Below, one piece after another: positions 27,858-38,222 of a stretch of 54,630 nt of DNA (within the stretch, counting starts at the first letter, position 1; the number at the start of each line of letters is the position of its first letter). The DNA is from Paulinella micropora. Its lineage: Eukaryota > Cercozoa > Imbricatea > Euglyphida. The position numbers were made by a program, and so were the translations under genes. The stretch lies in the NCBI GenBank assembly GCA_009731375.1, contig BJOX01000077.1, positions 188,698 through 243,327 of the forward strand, written 5' to 3'. Below the pieces are notes generated by a model. It was not told where the DNA came from and ran no database searches. It saw only the letters and a program-made list of their open reading frames with translations.

Positions 27858-28964
27858 TCACCCCATGTTTCGCACCACACTCTCTCCGTTACCGGTGACT
27901 AAGCTAACGGGTTCAATCTCTCGGACGTTGTGTAAGATGTGCGGTGTGCATGCTATATCCCTGGACGATCCGCTGTCTTGAACTATCATCTTTTTCTTGC
28001 GTCCTACCGTTTCGCTATCTTCTACCATGAGATTGTGATCTTCCTCTTCTTCCTCCTCACTCCCTTTCCCTTGGGCTTTATTCTTTCTTCTCTTCTCAAA
28101 TCTCACCTCGTACATCCAATCAAGTTCTTCTCGTGCCTCGCAATACGATTTAAAGCTTATGGGAATTCCTGACCTCATCTCCTCGGAGGTTCTGGAGTGT
28201 TCTAGGTTCTCCAGGTCAAACTCCTCATCATCCTCCTCCATATCTGAGTGTCCGTCTATCTCCCGTCTCTTCCTATCAAACTCCCTCTTTCTCGCTGCTG
28301 CCTGTTCTGGACTGAAGAACTTGTATGCATCTCCTGAGTGTAACTTCCGCAAAAGTGCGTTCAGTGTAACCCCTCTCGCTTCTACCTCATGCAAAATCTT
28401 CATAAGGTGGGGCATCGATCGTACGATGAAAAGAGCAAATTGACTGTCGTGGTTCTTAGCTAAGTCGAGTATTCCATAGTCTATTATTCCTAACAGCTCT
28501 GTGTAAAACTCGCTCTCTTTGCCGTCCGGGTCGTAACACAAACCCTCTTTTACTACTATCTTTTCTGCTCCCTTCGTTAACGCATATAGCAAACTAGCTA
28601 TTTCCGTCTTCTCAGGTTTTGGATGTCCTTCACTGTGTCTGAACTCACACTCCCACTTAGCTCTTTCCTTAGCTTTTGCACTCTGAGTGGCTCTTGCTGC
28701 TCGCTTTTCTATGACTGTCTTTTTTGTGATTTGTGGTGTGCCTGCTGCATGCTTCAGAAATACTCCCTTCACAGCCCAAAACACATCTGTCAACAGTCCA
28801 TCTGCCTCTGCTACTCTCTCTCCTTCCTTCTTTGTCATCATCACAACATCCCCCGTTTCATCATCCAAAACACACAGGTTGTTCAGCTGTTCACTTATTC
28901 TCTTAAAGTCTTCAAAGCTTATTACCTTTCCGTGTTCTGTGCCTCTTTTACTGCTCTTCCCCAC
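27858..28964 (-). CDS. Copia-A gag-pol linker and aspartic protease N-terminus
   Basis: This 368-residue frame ends in MIVQDSGSSRDIACTPHI, the DSG active-site motif of copia-type aspartic protease, which cleaves the polyprotein. The preceding 320 residues are charged, with Lys/Arg-rich and acidic stretches (EEDDEEFDLENLEHS, GSEEEEEEDHN), and match nothing I know. The ATG at 28964 may not be the true start, since copia elements usually translate one polyprotein. Confidence 0.75.
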   Translation of the reverse strand: MGKSSKRGTEHGKVISFEDFKRISEQLNNLCVLDDETGDVVMMTKKEGERVAEADGLLTDVFWAVKGVFLKHAAGTPQITKKTVIEKRAARATQSAKAKERAKWECEFRHSEGHPKPEKTEIASLLYALTKGAEKIVVKEGLCYDPDGKESEFYTELLGIIDYGILDLAKNHDSQFALFIVRSMPHLMKILHEVEARGVTLNALLRKLHSGDAYKFFSPEQAAARKREFDRKRREIDGHSDMEEDDEEFDLENLEHSRTSEEMRSGIPISFKSYCEAREELDWMYEVRFEKRRKNKAQGKGSEEEEEEDHNLMVEDSETVGRKKKMIVQDSGSSRDIACTPHILHNVREIEPVSLVTGNGESVVRNMG

Positions 28965-29216
28965 AGGTGTTTCATGTGTGTGTGTGTCTCGCTTGTCTGC
29001 TCTGTCTGTGACTCTACACTGTCTCCTACTCTATCCAAAGGAGACAGACCTTGTGGTAGTAGCGATGGCGGCCAAGACTTGCCCTCACTTGTCCCTCCTA
29101 CACGCTCATCAGCCTCATCAAATACCATCTCTTTTCCAGCTCTAGTCCAGCCGGTCCTTGCCTCATTTCCTGGCAAAACAGCATCATTCCGTGAATTTGT
29201 ACTAATTACTGGTTTG

Positions 29217-29391
29217 CTCCGGGCTTCGCCCGGAGTTAACCGCCGTTAAAGTTCCGAGGAGACGTTTCGTTTTTACGGTAGTCCGGTCGGCACGGCGTAG
29301 CCGTGCCGGCGGAGCCGGCACGTGTTTGATCCGGCGTCTGGTTTGGCCTACGTTGGAAAGTTTGGAAGATCGGAAGATCTTCCCAACTTTC
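29217..29391. other. cluster of four near-perfect hairpins
   Basis: Hairpin 1: arms 29217-29224 and 29228-29235 (CTCCGGGC, loop TTC). Hairpin 2: 29289-29296 and 29300-29307 (GGCACGGC, loop GTA). Hairpin 3: 29303-29310 and 29314-29321 (GTGCCGGC, loop GGA), overlapping hairpin 2. Hairpin 4: 29356-29371 and 29376-29391, 15 of 16 paired, loop GGAA. They sit inside Copia-A between the zinc module and the protease frame. Confidence 0.9.
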
Positions 29392-29639
29392 AAACTCCCG
29401 CCCACCCTTCCCTTGTTTTGTTTTGGTTTGTCCTTTGCTTCTGTCTGCTCTGGACTTCTGGTGGCGTTCTGGTGATCGCTGGTGGCCTCCGCTGCTTCCG
29501 CTCGCTCCGCCTTTGATGCGTCTCCCTTGGACTGCTTTGGTGCTACCTTCGGTTGTTGCCGTGAACAACTAGTCACTAGGTTGGCCTGCTCGTCGTGCTT
29601 GGTGCCTTCCCTCGTTTAGTGTAGGTTTGTTCCGGTCTA

Positions 29640-30094
29640 AGGGATTGTTCCGTCACTCTAAGGTTAGTCTGCCGTCCGCTCTCCCCTCCTCCGCCCGGTT
29701 TCTCTGTCCGGCTTTAATGGATAGTATTTTTTCCGCCTTTTGTTTTACCCTTCCACTATCCCCTCCTCCACCCGGTCTTCTTAGTTGACTAGTAGAGCGT
29801 GCCGGTTTTTTGTAAAGTTCGGTTTCAGTACTCAAGTTTTTCGGTGCGGCTGTCTGTGTCCCGAGTGGACATCAGAGCCGCCAACTGTTAGTGTTTTGTA
29901 AACGTGAGTCCTGAATTATTTGAGCCTAGCCCCTTTCCCTCCACACTACTCCGACGAGTTCGGAAGGTTTAGGCCAATAAAGCTTTTCTGTTCTCATTCT
30001 AAGTAAATTCGAAACTACGATTCGGAAACTTTAACTCCTTTCTTACCGGGTTTTTCGACACTTTCCTTGTCTTTTTCTCCGATATTTGCGGGAC
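29640..30094. other. Copia-A internal stretch, no clear domain
   Basis: Short frames on both strands with no motif recognised. By position it belongs to the degenerate gag-pol region between the zinc module and the hairpin cluster. Confidence 0.4.
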
Positions 30095-30514
30095 TTAGCG
30101 AGTTTTCTTCACGGGTTTTGCCGTATCTTTTTGCGAGATTTGCTGTGCACTCGCCCCCTTTCCCTCCCTCTCTCTCAGTATGCTTATCATCTCACTCTCT
30201 GACAGATAATCACGGGAAGGGCGTGGGCGACGTGAAGGGTCTTGTGCTAGGTCAATGTCAGGGAATAGTGGGTCTTGACGGGCATGATAACCACATAAGT
30301 CTGCATACACTAGCCTCTTTGCTGTCTCACCCGCCTTGCCCCAACTCCCCCCCTGTCCAAGCTTAACTTCACACTGTTCTCCCTTCCAGTTCAGCCCAGT
30401 ACAACGAGTGGTTAGTGGGCCTGGTGTGGCTCTTAGGAGTGAATGTAGTGGGACGTGGTGTTTCGTTCTTTGTCTGTCTAGAGTTCTGAGAGGGTGTGAG
30501 TGTCGGTTTCTCAC
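30095..30514 (-). pseudogene. Copia-A frame with RCxG...C...CxxH zinc module
   Basis: About residues 36-83 read RCTGLNWKGEQCE ... YADLCGYHARQD. This fits a small zinc module known in many phage and protist proteins (R-C-x-G/A-x-T-x-x-G-x-x-C ... C-x2-H). Copia-B carries the same module at 36256-36405. It lies between gag and protease. The role may be nucleic-acid or protein binding; that is inference. Confidence 0.65.
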
Positions 30515-30742
30515 TTTTCCGTTTCTCTTTCTCTTTCACTTGCGAGGGTTTTGGTTGCAATGGTGAGGGTTGCACACGTTGTGTGTCTCGTAAGGTTGTG
30601 AGGGCAGGAGTGGTTGTTGTAGAGGTGTCGGGGTGTTGAGCACTAGTGAGAGTGCGAGGTGGAGGGTTGTGGGGTCTGTCCCGGAGTGTGTTTCGAGCCA
30701 ATGGAGCACTCGACAGCCCCCCCCCCCCCCCCCCCCCCCCCT

Positions 30743-31153
30743 NNNNNNNNNNNNNNNNNNNNNNNNNNNNNNNNNNNNNNNNNNNNNNNNNNNNNNNNNN
30801 NNNNNNNNNNNNNNNNNNNNNNNNNNNNNNNNNNNNNNNNNNNNNNNNNNNNNNNNNNNNNNNNNNNNNNNNNNNNNNNNNNNNNNNNNNNNNNNNNNNN
30901 NNNNNNNNNNNNNNNNNNNNNNNNNNNNNNNNNNNNNNNNNNNNNNNNNNNNNNNNNNNNNNNNNNNNNNNNNNNNNNNNNNNNNNNNNNNNNNNNNNNN
31001 NNNNNNNNNNNNNNNNNNNNNNNNNNNNNNNNNNNNNNNNNNNNNNNNNNNNNNNNNNNNNNNNNNNNNNNNNNNNNNNNNNNNNNNNNNNNNNNNNNNN
31101 NNNNNNNNNNNNNNNNNNNNNNNNNNNNNNNNNNNNNNNNNNNNNNNNNNNNN
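30743..31153. other. assembly gap (411 N) after a poly-C run
   Basis: About 24 Cs at 30718-30741 precede the gap. The gap falls inside Copia-A just after the gag zinc knuckle. Reading frames that span it are not evidence of coding. Confidence 0.95.
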
Positions 31154-32407
31154 CTTTGGACTAGTTCGTTTGGGGCCTGACTTTTGTTTGGGGCAAAAAC
31201 GCTTTGTGTGTCCAGTCTGGTAGCAGTTATAGCATGTCGCTGTCAGCCACCACTCCTGCTCTGAACTATCACTACCATTCTTGTTGCCCTTGCCCTTCCC
31301 GTTCTTAGTCCATTTCTTGTTCTTCTCTCTCTTTTCTCCCTTCTCTCCTCCCTCTCCCTCTCCAAACAGTAGATTGGCTCCCTTACCCGCTCTCTTCCTC
31401 TCTTTCTCCTTCCTACGTTCTTTTCTCAGTCTCTTCTGCTTCGCTTCCCACAACACGTAAATTTCTCTTGCCGACTCTACCATATCATCATGTGTTGGCC
31501 TGCTCGCTGCTGCTAATCTATAATGATCGTTGAGGTAAGCGGGCCCATAGGCCTCATGCTCTGCTAGCTTCTCTAACAACCCATTTACTGCTTCCTCTGG
31601 CTCAAATGGCTTCCCTCTCAGAGCTTCTAGCCAGTTCTTCTGCAGTAGATGTTGTGTTAGATACTCATCCATATCCTCTGTCGGTCTCGGTCTCATCTCT
31701 TTAAATGCTTTCTCCTCTATGTATCTCGCCGCCCCACTTAGATTACCGTATTTCGCTTTGACAATGCCGACTTTCTCAAACGGGCAATGAACGTTTTTAC
31801 TGCGAAGAAATTGAACCACCTTGGATTCCGAGAATGCTGTTGTTACGAGAAGTTGGAACATCCTGCAGCGATGCAGGTACTGCTGTTCTTCTCTGTATCT
31901 TTTCTTCCTCAGCAAATACACATCCTTGTTGGTTCTTGTAATCTGTCTTTTCTTCTTTCTGTTCGCCCTATCCTTTCCAAGCTTTCTTCTCTTCCTTTGA
32001 GAAGTCTTTCCAGTTGGCAGGTTTCTCTTGCTGTGTCTTCGAGTCTGGTGGTGTTTGGCTACTTCTCTGTCTCTGTTGTCGTGTTTGTTGTGTCTCTGTT
32101 TCATCTTCTTCGTCGTCCGATCCTTCCGGTGTGTCTACCTCGTGTGGTTCTCTAGGTTCTTCCATTTCTTCTGCTTTTCTCATCCTGTCTCTATCAAAAC
32201 CATACTTTGTTCTTGCCGCTTTATGGTCTTTGAAAGCATCATGAAACACATATCCCCGAGTGTTGTGCTAATCCCGTAGGCATACTCCTCTATCTGGTAA
32301 TAGCAACTCTGTAAATTCTTTTTATTTCCGCTAAACACCGAAGTGTGAGACATCAATTGTCTCATGCTGATCGCATGGTGCCGAAATTTGTTTCCCCAGC
32401 GGCTCAT
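31154..32407 (-). pseudogene. Copia-A gag, frame-shifted
   Basis: Gag packages the element RNA. Three overlapping minus-strand frames (32407-32180, 32249-31968, 32104 to the gap) form it, so at least two frameshifts exist. The longest part has a helical Lys/Arg-rich body and then a classic zinc knuckle, CYNCYQTGHTKRFC (C-x2-C-x4-H-x4-C), ahead of the gap. The first ATG at 32407 is almost at the 5' LTR and overlaps the primer site. Confidence 0.85.
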
Positions 32408-32410
32408 AAC
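32393..32410 (-). promoter_or_regulatory. Copia-A primer binding site, half-tRNA-iMet type
   Basis: The plus strand next to the 5' LTR reads CAGCGGCTCATAACCG, with the last two bases shared with the LTR. This is a tRNA anticodon arm: CGG/CCG stem, 7-nt loop CTCATAA, anticodon CAT. The loop and flanks match eukaryotic initiator tRNA-Met. Drosophila copia is known to prime with a cleaved initiator tRNA-Met at this region. Confidence 0.75.
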
Positions 32411-32728
32411 CGATGATTAGGTAATACCCGGTCACTCACGGACCTAATACCTTAGACGCCGGTTTGCTGAGAGACTCCGTTAGAAGCCTCGATACCAATC
32501 GACACTTTTAATCCGCACGTATATAGCAGAACTGACAAACTCAAAGGTAATAATGAAACTGAAATAAAGTCCGCACGACTGTAATTATTACACAATGGTT
32601 ATTGTCCGATTCTGAATGTAAATATGGACTGTTACGTTCGTTACAATTATTGACTAGAACTATACGGATAAATTACTTAACAGTCACAAAGTAATCACTA
32701 AAAGTAAGACGTAATTGTCCTACCAACG
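32411..32728 (-). repeat. Copia-A 5' LTR
   Basis: 318 bp, homologous to 23504-23826. A short deletion near 32605 relative to the other copy accounts for the length difference. The outer flank is GGAAA. Confidence 0.92.
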
Positions 32729-32735
32729 GGAAATA

Positions 32736-33068
32736 GCTTGGGAAGTGAACTAGGTGATGGGATAAATACAACCGGTTGATACGTTAGTTAATATTGTCAG
32801 TTAGTAGTTAGTACGGAAAAAGGGTGTATTTTCTGGTATGGGTGGCATTGGTGGCACCAATGCCAATATGACCTGTATGGACTCCTGAAATTTAAAGGCT
32901 TAGAGCTCTCGTCATCTGTTTTGGTTGTTTGGCGGGCTTTTGTCTGTTGTGAGGGAAATTATATTAAAGTTCTTGTGGAGCTGGTTAGCTAGTCAACTGG
33001 GGATGCCTGGGAGACGTGAAACCGGCTTCTAATATCATTTATACTGTCCTATTCTTAAGGGTTAGGAG
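32736..33068 (+). repeat. 330-bp inverted repeat, left copy
   Basis: It starts GCTTGGGAAGTGAACTAGG and is the inverted partner of 44390-44719, about 90% alike by eye. It contains a palindrome GGCATTGGTG-G-CACCAATGCC. It may be the LTR of Copia-B, whose gag begins about 660 bp downstream, or one terminal repeat of a larger element. It lies 2 bp from the Copia-A target duplication. Confidence 0.85.
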
Positions 33069-33729
33069 CCTTGTACGTTTTGGAGCACAACAACATCACT
33101 CAAAGTGATCAAGAGGGAAGGTTTCTACGGTCTGTGTCACACCCAAGAGTGACACAGCAGAAGGGAAGCCCTCCCCAAAGTGCTTCAGGACCACTGCGTG
33201 AATCGTTGTGGTGGACAGGGGGTGGAGCTCTGCAACGGCTGAGCTACCGACAGAGTGAGCCTTCGGGTCAGAAGGATATCAACAGGAACGGTTTAGGGGT
33301 TTGGACCACAAAACCCCATCATCAGGCAAGCCCGGAAATCAGTTCAGGGTGCTTGTGGCGCGCAGATGTGTTGGTGGGTGCAGGGTAGCTACCTGCTAGG
33401 GGAAACCAACAGGAAGAGGCTGAAGGCTGATTGCTGCAATTAGACCTTGTGCAACGTACTCTGAAGGGGGAATTTGCAGGACAGGTGGCAGCCAGTCAAG
33501 AGCACACAACAGACAGGAAACAGTAACCTTCTGGGTTAGAAAAATAACTTCAGATGACAGAAAAACAGAAGAATGGAAACGAGACAAACAACATACCGAA
33601 CTACAGCGGTAGAGAGGACTGAGAAGACTTCCAACGCTCGTTGATGTTAGAGGCAGTTAGGAAGGACCTCAAAGGTGGATTTGAAGACATAAAGGGACAT
33701 AAACTAGAGGTTCATCGTGCCAACCTCAC
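33069..33729 (+). other. presumed Copia-B leader
   Basis: About 660 bp of unique sequence has only short frames. Its position after the LTR-like repeat and before gag suggests an untranslated leader. I could not place a primer site. Confidence 0.4.
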
Positions 33730-35029
33730 ATGGTAGGGAAGACAGTACCAGGCTATATGAGTCTATGGGAAAGGCATGTGAAGAAGAAAGCAGCGGTGGC
33801 AGCAACCAGCAGGAGCCAGGCAATTGTGTCATTAGACAGAGCACTAGGGCTGCAAGGGAGTGCAGAAGAAGAGGAAGAAGTGGTAAGCATGCCAAGCTTG
33901 GATGATGCAGAAGAGGAGTCAGAAGACAATCAAACCTCTGAGGACTCTGAGGCAGGGCAGGAGCAAGAGGAAAGAGAGATGGGAGAAGAAGAGAGATCAG
34001 GCAACACGAGCAAGCGTGAATCTGCATCACGAAAGTATGAGCAAGAGAGGAGAGAGAAGAGGGAAGCCTCTCCCTCTAGCTCGTCTGGTACCTCTGGCAG
34101 CGAAAGCTTAAGTGGCAGTGACGAACAGAAAGCACCAAAGGTGGGACCCTCTACAACTGCAACGTCGGACAAGAAGTCAGTGGACTCAGTGCGCAAGAAG
34201 AAACGCAAAGAACGGCAATTGGTGGTAAGCTACGATGAAAGTCTGCTAGTGGCGGTGAGAGAAGAGAGTGGAGCTATTCATGATCACCCTCATATATACC
34301 CATCTCAGAGGTGAGGCGAGAAGGCTGGTCACTGATTTAGTCCGAGACGGCACACCGGTACCGGAGTTTGGGCAACACCCTGACGCCATTGTGGAAGCGA
34401 CTGAAGGACCGGTATGGAAATGGTAATCCCAGTGATCTGCTGGAGAAGCAGAGAAAGATGGCACGCTGGGAGTTCAGCTCCTCCACGCAGTATGAAGGAC
34501 AGATTGCGGAGTTTGAGGCAGTAAGAGAGCAGCTGGCCAAAAAGGGGCATCATCCCTCGGACTTAAGCTTTGAGCGGATAATCCGTGATGCAATAATGGG
34601 TCCCGAGATGAGGGACAAGGAGGTGCAGGCTGATTGGAAGCAGTGGTTGCTTGCAGCGGACTTTAAGAAAGACAAGCAATCATGGGATGTACATCAATGG
34701 TGGCAAGAGCTCAAGAGAAAAGCCAAAGACATTGATTTGCAAAAAGAAAGAGAGAGAAAGGCCAACAAGAAGGCTAAGGCAAACGCTGCAAAGATTGAGA
34801 AGAAGAGACCCTTTACTACTCCATGCATGTATTTTCAGAAGGGGAGGTGCAAATAGGGAGGAGAGTGTCAATACTTGTACCTCAACGACAAGCTGAAGGG
34901 GATTTGCTTCCTCTTCAGCAAGGAAGGAGACTGCAAGTACGGGAGCAAATGCAGGTTCTCGTACTCAGGAAAGGAAAAGAAAGATGGAAGTAGGAAAGAG
35001 CAGTCAAAAGAGCACGAAGGAAAAGAGTA
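33730..35029 (+). pseudogene. Copia-B gag with tandem CCCH-like fingers
   Basis: The first frame (33730-34314) is acidic and Ser-rich. A second frame, open from 34368, carries a helical gag body (WEFSSSTQYEGQIAEFEAVREQ). It then gives CMYFQKGRCK, a TAG at 34854-34856, GGECQYLY, and after a linker CFLFSKEGDCKYGSKCRFSY. Both fit C-x7/8-C-x5-C-x3 with Tyr where the last His should be. The second finger is in the same frame beyond the TAG. A frameshift near 34320-34370 joins the two gag parts. Confidence 0.75.
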
Positions 35030-35742
35030 AGAAGGAGAAGAAGTGCTTCAACTGCAAAGGGAAGGGGCATTATGCCACCAACTGTAAGAAGCCCTGCCTA
35101 CGATGTGGTGGTGACCATCCCTTGACTAAGTGCACTCATGGTCCGGACGGGAATGGCGAGCAACCGGGAGCGAAGGCGAAGGCCGACATGGCCAAGAAGA
35201 AGTCTCCGGGAGCGTACACGAGTGGGAGCTCGGATGATGAGGAGGATGGAGAGCTCAACCGCGCCTACAGTCTACTGTGGCGAAGAAGGCAGCGCGGGCA
35301 TATATGGTCAAAGGGAGTGGAAGCAAGAAGAGGAGTCGGGGTGAGGAGAGCCAACACTCCGGCAGATCCTCAGCCGGAAAGCCATGAGTTAGTAAACTCT
35401 TCCAGCCAACTTGGAGAGGCAAAGGGGGTGTTCCCGGAAGTAAGTAACTACGAAGAATTTACCAACTATGTAAACAACTTGACTGCTCCGGGGGAAAATG
35501 GCACGACGTCGGCATCGGGTGTGGAGGAGCGAGTGGGTATGGCAGTTGATGCTAATCGCTCCGGAACGCCGGAGGTTGTCGAGGCTCTGATGCACGCCGG
35601 CTACGACTACGTACCGGTAAGGGCAAGCAATGGTATGGCTGACGGAGAGGCGAAGGCAATCCCAGGGTCTCTGTCGGGCCAGACTCCAAGCGAACCTAAG
35701 GGGGTAAAGAAGCCGCGAACTCGAAGAAGGAGGTTAGATTGA
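34984..35742 (+). pseudogene. Copia-B nucleocapsid: two zinc knuckles
   Basis: It opens with a Lys-rich stretch, then CFNCKGKGHYATNC (C-x2-C-x4-H-x4-C) and CLRCGGDHPLTKC (C-x2-C-x3-H-x4-C), typical RNA-binding knuckles of gag. An acidic, Ser/Gly-rich tail follows with no known domain. It is one frame off from the preceding CCCH-like segment. Confidence 0.82.
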
Positions 35743-35826
35743 GAGCCGTGGCAAGACTCTATCTCTCAGGACAGCGAGGAGTCGGATGACTCAAGCTCGG
35801 AGGAGGAAGAGGAAGCTCCAATTGCG

Positions 35827-36141
35827 GTGCGTCAATACCGGGACGGTGGCGGTGTAATGCATGAGTTTCGGCACTACGAAGACGGACGGGGGAGGCTGGT
35901 GACCTTCGGCGAGGCAATGGGGCCGACGGAGTGGATACCTCTGTCCTGGTATCACTACATACCAACAGGACCGGGCATAGTGGACCAGTACATGGAGTGG
36001 CAACTCAACTGGAAGGAGTTTAGAAAGCTCCGGGATGGAACCGGTCTGCCTAGGGCAATGGTAGTGAAGGGAACAGGGGTTAAATCCGGAACCGGGGAGA
36101 GCAAGACAATGACTACCCCGCAAACACCCGACTCTATTTAG
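35827..36141 (+). pseudogene. Copia-B gag-pol linker frame
   Basis: This 104-residue frame is rich in Trp and Tyr (EWIPLSWYHYIPTGPGIVDQYMEW as its centre, positions about 35930-35998). I recognise no family. It lies between the nucleocapsid frame and the zinc-module frame and is probably part of the same broken polyprotein. Confidence 0.45.
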
Positions 36142-36162
36142 TAATATTCATTACCCGAACCC

Positions 36163-36747
36163 TTGAAATATGGTCTCGAAACCTACGAGGTACCGCCAGA
36201 ACATCTGCGTCACGCAGACGATGAGCCAGTTGGAGCGGTGGAAGCTCGTCTGGAAGGAAGGTGCTACGGCTCAACGTTCAGAAGAGACCGGTGCATGAGA
36301 ACCAGAAAGGAGGCGGTGGAATCAGAGTACCAACAGGTGCGGGCAGACGCGGCGGGCCTACTCACCGGAGCCATGATGTTCTGCACCAACCACCAAGATA
36401 GGAGAGAGCGATATTATGTGGATGAGAGCATAAGGGCAAAGTCGCGCGAGTGGGCGTTGATGCCTGCGTATAGACTGGTGGTTGAAATGGAGGAGCGAGG
36501 CTTGGGACACCTGATTGGACGAGCTAAGCCGGATAAGATGGTGGAGCATCTGACACGGCAGGAAGCCCAGAGGCAAGGAGTGAATTGGGACCGGTCGCTG
36601 GTTCCCATCATATTCACTGTTCTGCGAGAAGAGCATACCGGATTGCTCTACAACTGGAGCATCAACAGGGATAACGTAAAGTGGGAGGAGCCGGGGGTGC
36701 CGAGAAATCGGAAGGTGTACCGAGAGCGTGTGCCTACCGGACGGTGA
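36163..36747 (+). pseudogene. Copia-B frame with RCxG...C...CxxH zinc module
   Basis: Residues about 30-80 read GRCYGSTFRRDRCMR ... MMFCTNHQDRRER. This matches the module in Copia-A (RCTG...QCE...CGYHARQD) in spacing of the first pair and in the C-x2-H plus Gln/Arg-Asp ending. The following 110 residues are helical, with no known family. Confidence 0.65.
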
Positions 36748-36767
36748 AAGCGGCGGTAACCCAGTAT

Positions 36768-37136
36768 CGCGCTATGAAGGATCCGGCCCACGCCGGGATG
36801 TATGACGATGACTTAAAACGAGTTGGACTGGTGCGGGATCAGGCTCACATGACGCCAAAAGTGGCTAAAGGGAGGGTGGCTGCGTCGCCGGTGACGGAGG
36901 AAGCGATGCATCCATTGACTCCGAGGGTGGAAAGGAAAACCAGGGAGAACACCGCGATTAAGACGGAGAGCCAGGCGGAAAGTGCTGACACGGCTACGCC
37001 GGGCCCGGGGAGGGCCAAGCCCGAGATGATGGCTACCCCTGAGGAAGTAACAGACCCGTTGGTGTATTTGGAAAATGGAAGCACCCCATGGCGGGAGCAC
37101 ACGGCGGAGCTCTACGGGAGCGTCCCGGAGGATTAA
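36768..37136 (+). pseudogene. Copia-B linker frame
   Basis: A hydrophilic, Pro/Thr/Glu-rich segment (residues 30-151 of the frame opening at 36681) overlaps the end of the previous frame. It is probably the continuation after a frameshift. No domain is seen. Confidence 0.4.
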
Positions 37137-37142
37137 ACGGAG

Positions 37143-38222
37143 GTGCAAGAGGAGTCCGAGGATTCCAAAGATCCGGGGAGGGGGGACGACACTGTGTCTT
37201 TGGTGACCCAGGTGCGGACGGCGGCGCCCTACGACACGTCTAAGGCTAAGAGGTTTAAGGAGGAGATGGGGAGGGCACTGGCCCAGATTAAGGGGCAACT
37301 GACGCCCACAAAACCGAAACATCCGGATCGCGAAAGTGATGAGAGGACACGCACCAACGTGCTTCGACACCTCCGCAAGTTGGCGACGGTGATGATGGAG
37401 CTCTACGGAGAGGACATCAGAGCGGTGGACATGGACCAGATCAACGAAGTTCAGCAACTTATAACCAAAGTGGCTGAGAAGAGATTGTGGAAAAGAGAGG
37501 ATCAAAAAGAAGGGCTGGCAATCCCGGGAGTGGCGACGGGCCAACTAACTCAGGAGGACGCTGCAAGCCCAGGCAAGCAGCAAACGGAAATGGAGCCGGA
37601 ACCCGGGCGTGAGCCGGTGAGCGAAAAGGAAATGATTCGGCGTTTGGAAGTAAGAATGGAGCAGCAAAACGAAGTAAATCAGAACCGGGTGGCGTGGCCG
37701 CCCAAGTGGGGGGATGACCACCGAGACCTACAGGATTTCAAAGGGCGATGGCAGGAGTATGTGGGATTGCTATATCGCTGGTCGACCGGCTGGCCATTTC
37801 CTTACAACAAGCCCAAATTCCCAGCGCACTGGAACCCAAAGCCCTGGAGAATAGCAGGGGACTGGGAAAAGCGACCCCGACCCTACTGGTTACGACCGCT
37901 AGAGGGAGGCGACATGCCGGAGCATGTGGTGGTCTACGCCAGCGAGGTCCAGGGGGAGCCCGAGCAACTTCAGGAAGAAGAAATGGAGGTGATAAGGATG
38001 ATGTTGAATCGCGCGCTAATGGGAAAGGTTGGACGGAAGGCGACAAGACCGCGAAAGGTCCCCGACCCCATGCTGGACTCGGGGGCTGTGTCAGATATGG
38101 CGCCACCAAGCTACAAGGAGTTCATGCAGGGCGTCAAGGGTGAAGTGAAAGAGTTGAGCGCGGTGGGTGGAACCACCAGGATGGACGCCCAAGGGGATTA
38201 CAAGCTACCTACTCCGGGGTGA
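37143..38222 (+). pseudogene. Copia-B pre-protease region and aspartic protease N-terminus
   Basis: This is the longest intact stretch of Copia-B (359 residues). The first 200 residues are charged and helical; a Trp/Pro-rich segment (WPPKWGDDHRDL ... PKFPAHWNPKPW) follows. The C-terminal 55 residues hold the protease start: PMLDSGAVSDMAPPSYKEF with the DSG catalytic Asp, then VKELSAVGGTTRMDAQGDY. The protease continues out of frame at 38167. Confidence 0.78.

Larger units (their letters stand above)
23504..32728 (-). mobile_element. Copia-A: complete but degenerate Ty1/copia-type LTR retrotransposon
   Basis: Two LTRs of 323 and 318 bp are about 93-95% alike by eye. They are flanked by the 5-bp duplication GGAAA (23499-23503 and 32729-32733). 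The polypurine tract AAGAGGGAG (minus strand) abuts the 3' LTR, and a primer site abuts the 5' LTR. The domain order gag, zinc module, protease, integrase, RT, RNase H identifies Ty1/copia. Coding is broken by several frameshifts and by a deletion of the central RT, so the element cannot be autonomous. A 411-N gap lies after gag. LTR ends are CG...CG rather than TG...CA. Confidence 0.92.

Noticed and set aside
29202-29576. Independent minus-strand gene of 124 residues
   Set aside because: It is low-complexity Lys/Ala/Thr sequence that runs through the hairpin cluster and matches no domain.
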